Origin: Pusillibacter faecalis | Lineage (GTDB): Bacteria; Bacillota; Clostridia; Oscillospirales; Oscillospiraceae | Length of the DNA stretch: 64,000 nt | Reading direction: 5' to 3' | NCBI RefSeq assembly: GCF_018408705.1 | Contig: NZ_AP023420.1 | Coordinates: forward strand, 2,827,575 to 2,891,574 | Part shown: piece after piece, positions 1-8,855 of the stretch | Layout of the letters: every line of letters begins with the position of its first letter | Numbering within the stretch: the stretch's first letter is position 1 | The notes under the pieces: model-generated | What the model saw: only the letters and a program-made list of their open reading frames with translations | Told to the model about the DNA's origin: nothing | Database searches by the model: none | Program-made: the position numbers and the translations under genes

Positions 1-1
1 G

Positions 2-3000
2 GAAAAGCGGGTGGAGCTCCATCTGCACACCAAGATGAGCAATATGGATGCCCTGACGGATACCAAGGAGGCCATCCAGCAGGCGATTCGTTGGGGCCAT
101 CCCGCCATTGCCATTACGGATCACGGTGTGGCCCAATCTTTTCCTGACGCATGGCACGCCGCTGGGGACAAGATTAAGATTCTCTACGGCATGGAGGGGT
201 ATTTCATCAACGATGTGGATGACCGTATTGCGGTCCATGGCCCCCAGGACCAGCCGCTGGAGGGGGAGATTGTCTGCTTCGATATCGAGACTACAGGCTT
301 GAAAGTAGACCGGGAGACCATCACAGAGATCGGCGCAGTGGTGTTGAAAAACGGCGAGATTGGGGAGCGTTTCCAGACCTTCGTGAATCCGGAACGCCGC
401 CTGACGCCAGAGATTATCGGACTGACCGGCATTACCGACGAAATGCTCAAGGATGCCCCCTCGCTGAAAGAGGCGCTGACGGCCTTTTTGGAGTTTGTGG
501 ACGGACGCCCCTTAGCGGCCCACAATGCGGAGTTTGACATAGGCTTCATCCGGGCGGGCTGCCGTCAGGTGGGATTGGAATTTGCACCCACCTATGTGGA
601 TTCCCTGATTCTGGCCCAGAACCTGCTGCCGGATTTGAGCAAGCACAAGCTGGACATCGTGGCGGAGCGCCTGGATCTGCCCGCCTTCAACCACCACCGG
701 GCCAGTGACGACGCCGCCACGGTGGGCTACATGCTGATCCCCTTCTGGAAGATGCTCCATGACCGGGGGGTTTATACCCTGCAAGCGGTGAACGGAGAGA
801 TGGAAAAGCTTCGGCCCCTCTCTGGAAAGACCAAGCGCCAGCCCAAGCACATAATCCTCATTGCCCAGAACAAGGTAGGACTGAAAAACCTCTATCAGAT
901 GATATCCGCCTCGAACCTGAAATACTTCCGGCGGGTGCCCACTGTCCCCAAGAGCCTGCTGCGTGAGCACCGGGAGGGGGTGCTGGTGGGCTCTGCCTGC
1001 GAGGCGGGAGAGCTGTTCCGGGCAGTGGCGGACCACAAGGACTGGGAGGAGCTCAAGCGCATTGCCTCCTTCTACGATTACCTGGAGATTCAGCCCCTGT
1101 GCAACAACGCCTTCATGCTCCGCAACGGCGACGTGCAGTCGGAGGAGGACCTGCGAGAGTTCAACCGAACGATTGTCCGTCTAGGGGAGGAACTGGGCAA
1201 GCTGGTGTGCGCCACCGGCGACGTCCACTTCCTGGAGCCGGAGGACGAGGTCTACCGCCACATCCTGCTGGCGTCCAAGAAATTCCCGGACGCCAACGAG
1301 CCGCTGCCTATCTACTTCAAAACAACAGATGAAATGCTCCGGGAGTTTTCGTATCTTGGAAAGGAGAAGGCTTATGAGGTGGTAGTGACCAATACCCGCC
1401 GCATCGCGGACATGGTGGAGACCTTTCCACTGCTTCCCAAGGAGCTGTTTCCGCCCCGTTTGGAAAACTCGGAGGAGGATCTGAACCGCCTGGTGTGGGA
1501 GAAGACCCACCGACTCTACGGCGAGAATCCGCCCAAGCTGATTGTAGACCGGCTGAACGTGGAGCTGGGTGGTATTCTGGGCAAGTACGACGTGGTGTAC
1601 ATGTCTGCCCAAAAACTGGTGCAGCGGAGTTTGGAGAACGGCTATCTGGTAGGCTCTCGGGGATCGGTGGGCTCGTCGCTGGTGGCTTATATGTCCGGCA
1701 TCACCGAGGTCAACTCGCTGCCGCCCCACTACCGCTGTCCCAAGTGCAAGAACAGCGAATTTATCATGGACGGCTCTTACGGCTGCGGAGCGGACATGCC
1801 GGACAAGGTGTGCCCGGTGTGCGGCGAGCAGTATATCAAGGACGGCTTTGACATCCCCTTTGAGACGTTCCTGGGCTTTGGCGGAGGCAAGGTGCCGGAT
1901 ATTGACCTGAATTTCTCCGGCGAGTATCAGGCGCGGGCCCACCGCCACGCCATTGAGATGTTCGGTGAGACCCAAGTGTTCCGGGCGGGCACCATCGGCA
2001 CCCTGGCGGAAAAGACCGCCTACGGGTTTGTAAAAAAGTATCTGGAGGAAAACGGCATTACAGCAGGACGGGCGGAGGAGAATCGGCTCACCTTGGGATG
2101 CGTGGGCGTCCGGCGCACCACCGGCCAACACCCCGGCGGGCTTGTGGTGGTACCCGACGATTTGGAGATGGAGGACTTCTGCCCGGTGCAGCACCCGGCA
2201 GACGCCGACGACTCCGATACCATTACCACCCATTTTGAATATCACTCCATGGAGGATAACCTCTTAAAGCTGGACATGCTGGGACACGATGACCCCACTA
2301 TGGTCCGCATGATGCAGGACCTTACCGGTGTGGACCCCCACGATATTCCTCTGGACGATCCGGAGACGATGTCGATCTTCACCTCCAGCAAGGTGCTGGG
2401 ATATGAGAATGACGAGATTCTCGGCCCCACCGGCGCTGTGGCGATCCCGGAGTTCAACACCCGTTTTACCCGTCAGATGCTGATAGATACCCAGCCCAAG
2501 GATTTCAACACCTTGGTGCGGCTCTCCGGCTTCTCCCACGGAACCGACGTGTGGCTGGGCAACGCCCGGGAGCTGATCGTCAGCGGCACTGCCAGCGTTT
2601 TGGAGACGGTGGGCTGCCGGGACGATATCATGCTGTATCTCATCTCCAAGGGACTGGACGCCAAGATGAGCTTCAAGATCATGGAGTCCGTCCGAAAAGG
2701 CAAGGTGAAAAAAAACGGCTTTGAGGAGGGTTGGGTGGAGGCCATGCGGGAGCATGAGGTACCGGAGTGGTACATCGACTCCCTGGCAAAAATCGGCTAC
2801 CTCTTTCCAAAAGCTCACGCGGTGGCCTATGTGATGATGGCCTTCCGCATTGCCTGGTACAAGGTCCATGAGCCCTTGGCCTTCTATGCAACCTTTTTCT
2901 CTGTGCGGGCCAAGGCCTTTGACGCGGAGTACTGCTGCGCTGGTATGGATGCGGTGAAGCGGAAAATCCGGGAGATTGAGAACAATAAGGATGCCACCGC

Positions 3001-3328
3001 CGTGGAGCAGAACCTGCTGACCACGCTGGAGGTGTGCTACGAGTTCTATCTCCGGGGCTTCCATTTTGACACCATTAATATTTATAAATCTGACGCCGCC
3101 AAGTTCCTAGTGACGGATGGCGGGCTGCTGCCGCCCTTTACCAGCGTCCACGGCCTGGGTGAGGCGGCCGCTCAGGACACGGTGGAAAAACGCGCCGGTA
3201 AGAGCTTTGTCTCCATTGAAGAGTTTGCCACCTGCTGCAATAAGCTCTCCAAAACCCACATCGAGCAGCTCAAAGCCCTGGGCGCTTTTGCAGGGATGGC
3301 GGAGACCAGCCAGATGACCCTTTTTTAA
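2..3328 (+). CDS. polC: DNA polymerase III subunit alpha, PolC type (5' truncated by window edge)
   Basis: Replicative Gram-positive polymerase with built-in 3'-5' proofreading. The reading frame is open from base 2, so the start lies outside the window; about 330 N-terminal residues are missing if the protein has the usual length of about 1,430. The fragment begins in the PHP domain (HLHTKMSNMDA). Counting from the GTG at base 11, a DEDDh exonuclease is inserted at about residue 88 (FDIETTGL). A zinc-binding segment with CPKC and CPVC pairs lies near residues 576-607, and the polymerase motif PDIDLNFSGEYQ near 628. The C-terminus ends QMTLF, matching a beta-clamp binding peptide. No clear terminator follows the stop. 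Confidence 0.97.
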   Translation, partial: EKRVELHLHTKMSNMDALTDTKEAIQQAIRWGHPAIAITDHGVAQSFPDAWHAAGDKIKILYGMEGYFINDVDDRIAVHGPQDQPLEGEIVCFDIETTGLKVDRETITEIGAVVLKNGEIGERFQTFVNPERRLTPEIIGLTGITDEMLKDAPSLKEALTAFLEFVDGRPLAAHNAEFDIGFIRAGCRQVGLEFAPTYVDSLILAQNLLPDLSKHKLDIVAERLDLPAFNHHRASDDAATVGYMLIPFWKMLHDRGVYTLQAVNGEMEKLRPLSGKTKRQPKHIILIAQNKVGLKNLYQMISASNLKYFRRVPTVPKSLLREHREGVLVGSACEAGELFRAVADHKDWEELKRIASFYDYLEIQPLCNNAFMLRNGDVQSEEDLREFNRTIVRLGEELGKLVCATGDVHFLEPEDEVYRHILLASKKFPDANEPLPIYFKTTDEMLREFSYLGKEKAYEVVVTNTRRIADMVETFPLLPKELFPPRLENSEEDLNRLVWEKTHRLYGENPPKLIVDRLNVELGGILGKYDVVYMSAQKLVQRSLENGYLVGSRGSVGSSLVAYMSGITEVNSLPPHYRCPKCKNSEFIMDGSYGCGADMPDKVCPVCGEQYIKDGFDIPFETFLGFGGGKVPDIDLNFSGEYQARAHRHAIEMFGETQVFRAGTIGTLAEKTAYGFVKKYLEENGITAGRAEENRLTLGCVGVRRTTGQHPGGLVVVPDDLEMEDFCPVQHPADADDSDTITTHFEYHSMEDNLLKLDMLGHDDPTMVRMMQDLTGVDPHDIPLDDPETMSIFTSSKVLGYENDEILGPTGAVAIPEFNTRFTRQMLIDTQPKDFNTLVRLSGFSHGTDVWLGNARELIVSGTASVLETVGCRDDIMLYLISKGLDAKMSFKIMESVRKGKVKKNGFEEGWVEAMREHEVPEWYIDSLAKIGYLFPKAHAVAYVMMAFRIAWYKVHEPLAFYATFFSVRAKAFDAEYCCAGMDAVKRKIREIENNKDATAVEQNLLTTLEVCYEFYLRGFHFDTINIYKSDAAKFLVTDGGLLPPFTSVHGLGEAAAQDTVEKRAGKSFVSIEEFATCCNKLSKTHIEQLKALGAFAGMAETSQMTLF

Positions 3329-3371
3329 CTGCCGGCGGTGAAAAATGTGTGGGCTGTTCGGCGGATAGTTC

Positions 3372-3400
3372 TTGCAGTCTTTCAAGCTTTGTGGCATAAT
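3372..3400 (+). promoter_or_regulatory. SigA-type promoter for degV
   Basis: TTGCAG (3372-3377) and CATAAT (3395-3400) are separated by 17 bases. The -35 overlaps a possible TTG start of a longer reading frame, which argues that translation begins at the downstream ATG. Confidence 0.6.
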
Positions 3401-3461
3401 TGTCCTAATACGGTCAAGAGGCAGATATTTAGGATTTGTGAAAGATTTAGGTGAGACGGTT

Positions 3462-4328
3462 ATGAACCCACAAAAGATCGCTTTGCTGACGGACTCCTGT
3501 GCGGACCTCTCTGTGCAGATGGTGCAGGAATATCACATTTTTGTGGTGCCGCTGCGGATTCTCTGTGCAGATGGGGAATATGCCGACGGGGTGGATATCC
3601 ACGGCGCGGACATCTACCGCCGCCTGCACAATGGCGAGCTGCCCCAAACGTCGCTGCCGTCAGGCGCGTATATTGAAAAGGTGCTGCGGCAGATTTGGGA
3701 AGAGGGATATGACGGCGTGATTGCTGTCATGCTCTCCAGCGGACTTTCCGGGACGTATAATTTGGTGCGCCTGGCGGCGGAGGAATGCGGGAATTTGCTG
3801 CCGGTGCGGGTGTTTGACTCTGTCAGCGGATCGCTGGGGCAGGGGGCCACAGTGCTGCAACTGGCCGAGGATATCCGCGGCGGCATGAGCTGGGAGGAGC
3901 TAACAGAGCGCCGGGCGCCGCAGCTGATTGCAAATACCTTCCCCTTTTTCTCTGTGGACACGTTGGAGTATCTGCAAAAGGGCGGGCGCATCGGCAAAGT
4001 GACCGCCACGGCGGGAACGCTTTTGCAGATCAAGCCGATTATTACCTTTGCCGACGATGGACAGCTCAAATCCATTGCCAAGGTGCGGGGCCGGAACCAG
4101 GTCATCAGCAAGCTGATTGAATTGACTGTGCAGCGCTGCGGCGAGCACCGGCGCTATAATCTGGCGGTGGCCAACGGCGGCGCGCCGGAGGAGATGCAGC
4201 TGGTGCGCCAGAGGCTGACGGAGGCCCTGCCCAACTACGACCACATCTGGGAGGGCGAAATCGACGGCACGCTCAGCGTTTATATTGGCGACGGCGTGCT
4301 GGGCGCTGCGGTCCAAGTATTAGATTAA
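3462..4328 (+). CDS. DegV family fatty-acid-binding protein
   Basis: A 288-residue protein of the DegV/EDD family, which binds a fatty acid; FakB members present fatty acids to the FakA kinase for phospholipid synthesis. Visible family marks are the N-terminal IALLTDSCADL strand and turn, the SSGLSGTY loop that contacts the lipid carboxylate, and a C-terminal domain ending in the IGDGVLG glycine-rich segment. ATG 3462 is chosen because AGGTGAG lies just upstream and the promoter covers the alternative TTG. The gene stands alone and is closed by a terminator hairpin. The exact lipid specificity cannot be read from sequence. Confidence 0.9.
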   Translation: MNPQKIALLTDSCADLSVQMVQEYHIFVVPLRILCADGEYADGVDIHGADIYRRLHNGELPQTSLPSGAYIEKVLRQIWEEGYDGVIAVMLSSGLSGTYNLVRLAAEECGNLLPVRVFDSVSGSLGQGATVLQLAEDIRGGMSWEELTERRAPQLIANTFPFFSVDTLEYLQKGGRIGKVTATAGTLLQIKPIITFADDGQLKSIAKVRGRNQVISKLIELTVQRCGEHRRYNLAVANGGAPEEMQLVRQRLTEALPNYDHIWEGEIDGTLSVYIGDGVLGAAVQVLD

Positions 4329-4330
4329 AA

Positions 4331-4362
4331 ATGACCCGTATCCGAGAGGATACGGGTCATTT
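4331..4362. terminator. Bidirectional terminator between degV and the convergent AbrB gene
   Basis: A perfect 13-bp stem (4331-4343 with 4348-4360) has a GAGA loop, with A residues before and TTTGTT after. The stop codon of the opposing gene lies inside the stem. Confidence 0.8.
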
Positions 4363-4602
4363 GTTCAGGTTGTTGATGCACGCCTTGCACAGCCAGGTGC
4401 GGTTTGGCAGGGGTCTGAGGTTTTCCGTACCCCGGCAGATCAGGCAGGAGGGGGTCTGCTTTTTTAAAATCAGGGTCTGTTGCTGGGGGTCCACCTGGAC
4501 GCTGAGGATATCGCCTTCCCGGAGGGCCAGGGCACGGCGGCCATCCACCGGGAGCACAACGCGTCCTAATTCGTCCAGGCTTCGTTCAAAGTTGTATTCC
4601 AT
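4357..4602 (-). CDS. AbrB/SpoVT-type regulator with C-terminal zinc ribbon
   Basis: An 81-residue protein. Residues 1 to about 45 form a swapped-hairpin AbrB DNA-binding domain (LGRVVLPVDGRRALALREGD). The C-terminal part carries CLIC and CKAC pairs 18 residues apart, which look like a four-cysteine zinc site. AbrB-type proteins are small transition-state or autoregulatory DNA binders. A GGGAGGCG ribosome site precedes the ATG, and a consensus-like promoter lies upstream. The target genes are unknown. Confidence 0.8.
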   Translation of the reverse strand: MEYNFERSLDELGRVVLPVDGRRALALREGDILSVQVDPQQQTLILKKQTPSCLICRGTENLRPLPNRTWLCKACINNLNK

Positions 4603-4623
4603 CGTATCGCCTCCCTTTTCTTA

Positions 4624-4652
4624 ATTTTAGCATAATTCCAGAAAATAGTCAA
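4624..4652 (-). promoter_or_regulatory. Promoter of the AbrB-type gene
   Basis: Read on the minus strand, TTGACT, a 17-base spacer and TAAAAT lie about 22 bases before the start codon. Confidence 0.7.
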
Positions 4653-4725
4653 TATATACATGGGAATAGATTATTAACGCCAGAGCTGGTCACACTATAA
4701 ACTGTACCTGGAATGAGGTATAGTT

Positions 4726-5067
4726 ATGATGAATGCAAAAGCGGTTGGAAAAAGGCTGCAAGCCCTTCGCCGGTCTGCGGGCTTGACACAGGAAAATGTG
4801 GCGGAGGCGTTAGGAATCAGCGATAACTATGTCTCCAACATTGAGACAGGCCGGGATATCTGCTCTATGGTGGTTCTATTGGGGATGGCGAATTTGTATC
4901 ATGCCAGTATGGACTATATTTTGGGGGAGAGCCTTGCGTATAACCTGGATAAAGAAGCGGACGGTGAGCGCCGTGCCGCGCTGCTGCATGAGATCAGCCG
5001 TCTGGACGAGGTGTCGTGTGGGCATCTGCTTAAATACATCCGCTTGATGCGGGATACAGAGCAATAA
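4726..5067 (+). CDS. XRE family transcriptional regulator
   Basis: A 113-residue protein with an N-terminal Cro/CI helix-turn-helix at residues 8-62 (LTQENVAEALGISDNYVSNIE) and a short C-terminal tail that is probably for dimerisation. A GAGG ribosome site precedes two in-frame ATG codons (4726 and 4729); the first is used here. The gene is single and ends at a strong hairpin. Its targets are not evident. Confidence 0.85.
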   Translation: MMNAKAVGKRLQALRRSAGLTQENVAEALGISDNYVSNIETGRDICSMVVLLGMANLYHASMDYILGESLAYNLDKEADGERRAALLHEISRLDEVSCGHLLKYIRLMRDTEQ

Positions 5068-5100
5068 AAAAGGACTGCCGTGATCCGGCAGTCCTTTTTT
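5068..5100. terminator. Bidirectional rho-independent terminator
   Basis: The 9-bp stem 5071-5079 with 5087-5095 is flanked by six A and six T residues. It can serve both the XRE gene and the convergent amidohydrolase gene. Confidence 0.9.
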
Positions 5101-5105
5101 GAGTT

Positions 5106-6458
5106 TTAAGATAGATACGCACGGCAACAGGCCCGGGCTTCTTCCGCTACCCGTTCTTCGTCCACAGAGACCAGCCGGCCTTCCCGGACCACGACCCGGC
5201 CGTTTACCACGGTCCAGTCCACAGGGCCCCGGAGGCCCACCGTTGCAAGGGCGTCGGCGGGGCTGTACTCCGCCCCAGTCAGCTCCAGACGGCGGGAGTC
5301 CACCAGGAAGAAGTCGGCGCACTTCCCAACCTCCAAAGAGCCGATGTCCTCCCGGCCCAGCAGGCGGGCGCTGCCTCGGGTAGCCAGTTTGAGCACTTGG
5401 TAGCCGGAGGGAGCTGCGCCGCTGGCATGGAGCCGGTGCAGAAGATAGCACACCCGTAACTCCTCCATGAGGGACGAGCCGTCGTTGCTGGCGGAGCCGT
5501 CCACCGCCAGCCCCACTGGGACGCCCAGGGCCAACATCTCCGGAACCCGGGCAACGCCGGAACTGAGCTTCATATTGGAGATGGGGCAGTGAGCAACGCC
5601 TGTGCCGGTTCTGGCCAGCTCCCGCAACTCCTCGTCGTTGAAGTGGATGCCATGGGCGTACCATACGTCCGGCCCGGTCCAGCCCAGAGACGACATATAT
5701 TCCAGCGGGCGCACGCCGTGATTTTCCAGCGTCCAGCGCTCCTCGTCCCGGGTCTCGCACAGGTGGGTGTGGAGCCGCACGCCGTACTGCCGGGCCAGAA
5801 CCGCGCTCTGCCGCAACAGCTCCGGGCTGACGGAGAAGGGGGAGCAGGGGGCCAGAGCCACCTGATGCATGGAGCCGGGGCGGGGGTCGTGATAGACCTC
5901 AATCACCCGGGCGGAGTCCCGCAGAATTTCGTCCACCGTCTGTACCACGCTGTCCGGCGGCAGGCCGCCATCCTTACGGCTCAGGTCCATGCTGCCCCGG
6001 GAGGCAAACATCCGCACACCCAGCTCCTCCGCGGCGGCAAACTGCGCGCCTAGCAGATCCCCGGCTCCGGCGGGGAAGACGTAGTGGTGGTCAAAACAGG
6101 TGGTGCATCCGTGCTTGAGAAGCTCGCCCATGCCAGTGAGGGAGCTGAGGCGGACCACGTCCCGGTTCAGCCCCTTCCAAATCTCATACAGGGCGGTAAG
6201 CCAGTCAAAGAGCTCCAGGTTCTGTACTTGGGGCAGATTGCGGGAAAAGACCTGGTAGAGATGGTGATGGGTGTTGACGAGCCCTGGATAGCACCAGAGA
6301 TGGCTTCCGTCAATCACAGTGTCGGCGGTATCTTGCAGACGGGGGCCGATGTCCGCAATCCAGCCGTCCTTACAAAGAAGGTCCACCTGGTGGATGATGG
6401 AGTCACGATCATCGCATGTCACCAGGGTATGGAGATTTTTGATCAGCAGAGTGGACAT
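5106..6458 (-). CDS. 8-oxoguanine deaminase-like amidohydrolase
   Basis: A 450-residue metal-dependent deaminase of the TRZ/ATZ amidohydrolase group. The metal ligands are visible in order: NTHHHLYQ (about residue 62), HTHLCET (about 230), HGIHFND (about 265), HCPISNMKLSSG (about 290) and VDGSASND (about 316). That pattern, especially NTHHHLYQ and DGSASND, matches 8-oxoguanine deaminase as I recall it; other purine or S-adenosylhomocysteine deaminases are possible. ATG 6458 was chosen because GGAAAGGAG lies just upstream and the longer reading frame adds an unrelated tail. It probably has its own transcription, because a hairpin separates it from the symporter gene upstream. Confidence 0.85.
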   Translation of the reverse strand: MSTLLIKNLHTLVTCDDRDSIIHQVDLLCKDGWIADIGPRLQDTADTVIDGSHLWCYPGLVNTHHHLYQVFSRNLPQVQNLELFDWLTALYEIWKGLNRDVVRLSSLTGMGELLKHGCTTCFDHHYVFPAGAGDLLGAQFAAAEELGVRMFASRGSMDLSRKDGGLPPDSVVQTVDEILRDSARVIEVYHDPRPGSMHQVALAPCSPFSVSPELLRQSAVLARQYGVRLHTHLCETRDEERWTLENHGVRPLEYMSSLGWTGPDVWYAHGIHFNDEELRELARTGTGVAHCPISNMKLSSGVARVPEMLALGVPVGLAVDGSASNDGSSLMEELRVCYLLHRLHASGAAPSGYQVLKLATRGSARLLGREDIGSLEVGKCADFFLVDSRRLELTGAEYSPADALATVGLRGPVDWTVVNGRVVVREGRLVSVDEERVAEEARACCRAYLS

Positions 6459-6526
6459 TATGACACGCTCCTTTCCACCTTCCAGTATAGAGGGAAGAAG
6501 GACAAAGGTCAACGGAGAAATCAAAG

Positions 6527-6550
6527 CGGAGGCCGCAGAAGCGGCCTCCG
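6527..6550 (-). terminator. Terminator of the dapF-symporter operon
   Basis: A perfect 10-bp GC-rich stem (6527-6536 with 6541-6550) has a TTCT loop on the minus strand and a moderately T-rich stretch after it, directly past the symporter stop codon. Confidence 0.65.
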
Positions 6551-6555
6551 GTCTG

Positions 6556-7830
6556 TTAAAGCTGCCTGCCGGCGCGCTGTAGCCAGTTTTTCCCGTCCAC
6601 AAAGCGGGAGACCAGGAAGCTTGCCACATAGTCCCCGGCGGAGTTAATCATGGTGGCGGGAGGGTCCACCAGATTGCCGATAGTCACCAAGATGGGGAAG
6701 GCAATCTCCATATGATCAGCGAAGAAGATGGAGCAAATGATATACTCCCCAATATATCCGCCGCCTGGGACGCCGCTCATGCCCACAGAGGACAGCACCG
6801 CCACCAGCACCACCGGAACCAGCTGGGAGAATGTAAACGGCTGCCCGAACACGCCGAATACAAAGGCGATTTTCAGCACGCAGGAAAAGCAGGAGCCATC
6901 CATGTGCATGGTGGCGCCCAGAGGCAGTACCATGTCGGTGACATCCTTGGAGATGCCAGTGTCGGCGGCGGCCTCCATATTGGTGGGGATGGTGGCCACG
7001 GAAGAGCAGGTGCCCAGAGAGACGATGGCGGGCTTGGCAATGTGGGCGAACATGGTTTTGACCGCGCCTTTTCCGCCTCCAAACCAGGCAAATAACGGCC
7101 ACGCCGTGAAGATATAAAGGAAGCAAAGCGGATAGTAGACTGCCAGGGCTCGAACATAGTTCTCCACGATCTGAGAACCGTAGGTAGCCACCAGATCGGC
7201 AAAGAAGCCGAAGAAGGCGATGGGGGCATAGTAGGTGACGAGCTGGACGAATTTCAGCATGACCTCCGCCAGGTTATCCAGAAATTTTCCAACCAGGGTT
7301 TCCCCACCGCCAGTCAGGTTCACCGCAAAGCCAAAGAGTAAGGAGAATACGATCAACGGCAGCATGGCCTGCCGGGACAGCAGCCCCACAAAATCCTCGG
7401 CGGTGAAGAAGTTGACGATCAGCTCGGACAAGGAGGCGTAGTCGCCCATCTCCCCGGTCTGAAACTCCGTCCAAGGGGTGAGGACCGGAGGAAACAGCCG
7501 CATCAGAACGAACATGATCACAGCCGCGATCGCGCCGGTAACAACAAAGGTGGCCACGGTGACGCCCATGATTTTTCCGGCCCGCCTGCGGCTTTTCATG
7601 TTGGCCACAGCGCTGGAGATGGAGGCGAAGACCATGGGAACCACGATACAGAACATGAGATTGATGAATACCGTGCCCAAGGGCTTGAAGATGGTGGCGC
7701 CAGCCTCCAACACAGTTCCATCGGCGTCCTTCACCACAGGGAAAAACCAGCCCACAGCGGCGCCGGCCACCATGGCTCCCAGCATGATGGCCAGGAAGAC
7801 ATAATTCCTTTTGACAGACGTTCTCTCCAT
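6556..7830 (-). CDS. Dicarboxylate/amino acid:cation symporter (DAACS family)
   Basis: A 424-residue polytopic membrane protein, about the usual length for sodium- or proton-coupled glutamate/aspartate/serine carriers (GltP, SstT). The sequence shows many hydrophobic segments, the serine-rich re-entrant stretch SLGTCSSVATIPTN, and MHMDGSCF at the position of the family's NMDGT substrate and cation site. Cysteines in these motifs are unusual. ATG 7830 is preferred because GGGAG lies 8-10 bases upstream; the GTG three codons earlier would overlap that site. It starts 16 bases after dapF, so the two are probably cotranscribed. Confidence 0.88.
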   Translation of the reverse strand: MERTSVKRNYVFLAIMLGAMVAGAAVGWFFPVVKDADGTVLEAGATIFKPLGTVFINLMFCIVVPMVFASISSAVANMKSRRRAGKIMGVTVATFVVTGAIAAVIMFVLMRLFPPVLTPWTEFQTGEMGDYASLSELIVNFFTAEDFVGLLSRQAMLPLIVFSLLFGFAVNLTGGGETLVGKFLDNLAEVMLKFVQLVTYYAPIAFFGFFADLVATYGSQIVENYVRALAVYYPLCFLYIFTAWPLFAWFGGGKGAVKTMFAHIAKPAIVSLGTCSSVATIPTNMEAAADTGISKDVTDMVLPLGATMHMDGSCFSCVLKIAFVFGVFGQPFTFSQLVPVVLVAVLSSVGMSGVPGGGYIGEYIICSIFFADHMEIAFPILVTIGNLVDPPATMINSAGDYVASFLVSRFVDGKNWLQRAGRQL

Positions 7831-7846
7831 GCGAACCACTCCCTTC

Positions 7847-8689
7847 TCAAAATAGATTTAGATCTTCGTCCGTGACCTCGCCTTTGCAGACCACATTCGT
7901 AGGGCCGGTCAGATAGAGGCCGGTCACTTGAGAGCCGGCATGCTCCACATCTATGGTCAGCGTTCCGCCCTTCATGTCAACCCGGACGTTTCGGCCAGTT
8001 ACCCTCCCCAGCAGAGTCAGCACCGCAACCACGGACCCGGTGCCAGTGCCGCAGGCATAGGTGAAATCCTCCACACCCCGCTCAAATGTCCGCTCGTAAA
8101 GCAAGTCATCGCCCAGGATTTCGTAGAAATTGACATTGGCGCCCTTGGGGAAAGCTGGGTGCCACCGGAGCTTTCTGCCAAGCTCCCGCAGCTGAGATTC
8201 ATCGGCGTCCCTCAGATTGGGATAGGGCACCACGGCATGGGGAAGGCCCGGATTACCCAGTTCCACATAGGAGCAGGGATGCCGGATGCCGTCTACCTCC
8301 ACGGGGGCGTCCAGCTTCACTGTGGTGGGATCGTTGAGGCGGACCCGGTACAGCCGCTGGGTGATACGCCGTCCCGTGACAATGCCGGCGGTGGTCTCCA
8401 CCGTCTGGGTCTCCCCGGCGAGACCCAGTTCATATCCGTATCGGCAGATACACCGGGCGCCGTTGCCGCACATCTCGCCCACGCTGCCGTCACTGTTGAA
8501 AAACAGCATTTTATAGTCTCCGCCCTGGGTGGGGGCATCCACCACCATCAAGCCGTCCGCGCCGATGGACAGATGCCGCTGGCACAGCGTCCGAGCGGCC
8601 TGCGGCAAACACTCCGCCGGCAGGTGCTCCTCTAAGTTGTTCAGCACCACAAAGTCATTTCCAGCTCCGTTCATTTTCCAAAATCGCAA
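7847..8689 (-). CDS. dapF: Diaminopimelate epimerase
   Basis: Interconverts LL- and meso-diaminopimelate in the lysine and peptidoglycan pathway. The 280-residue product has both catalytic cysteines in their motifs, EMCGNGARC (Cys about 74) and YACGTGTGS (Cys about 222), plus the N-terminal KMNGAGNDF. A TTG start at 8689 (reading LRFWKMNGAGND) is chosen. It aligns with the usual N-terminus and has AAAGGGGGGA 7 bases upstream, whereas the ATG inside KMNGAG would remove a conserved strand. A TATAAT-like -10 lies at 8712-8717 on the minus strand. Confidence 0.95.
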   Translation of the reverse strand: MRFWKMNGAGNDFVVLNNLEEHLPAECLPQAARTLCQRHLSIGADGLMVVDAPTQGGDYKMLFFNSDGSVGEMCGNGARCICRYGYELGLAGETQTVETTAGIVTGRRITQRLYRVRLNDPTTVKLDAPVEVDGIRHPCSYVELGNPGLPHAVVPYPNLRDADESQLRELGRKLRWHPAFPKGANVNFYEILGDDLLYERTFERGVEDFTYACGTGTGSVVAVLTLLGRVTGRNVRVDMKGGTLTIDVEHAGSQVTGLYLTGPTNVVCKGEVTDEDLNLF

Positions 8690-8798
8690 AGCGATCCCCC
8701 CTTTATACTTTATTATAACCGCACAGAACGCACATGAACACCAGAAAAGATGCTGAAAAACATGCATATCCTGCGGTAAGAGAAAGAGGAGAATCGGC

Positions 8799-8827
8799 TT
8801 GATTTGTCTTACAAAAGCCGGTATGAT
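8799..8827 (+). promoter_or_regulatory. Promoter of the TetR-type gene
   Basis: TTGATT and TATGAT are separated by exactly 17 bases, ending 28 bases before the chosen start codon. Confidence 0.55.
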
Positions 8828-8855
8828 AGAGATCAGCGGAGGGGAGGAAGCACGG

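Noticed and set aside
1181..2245. Long minus-strand open frame inside polC
   Set aside because: Shadow of a GC-rich coding gene. The plus-strand frame is full polymerase homology and the reverse frame has no motif or ribosome site.
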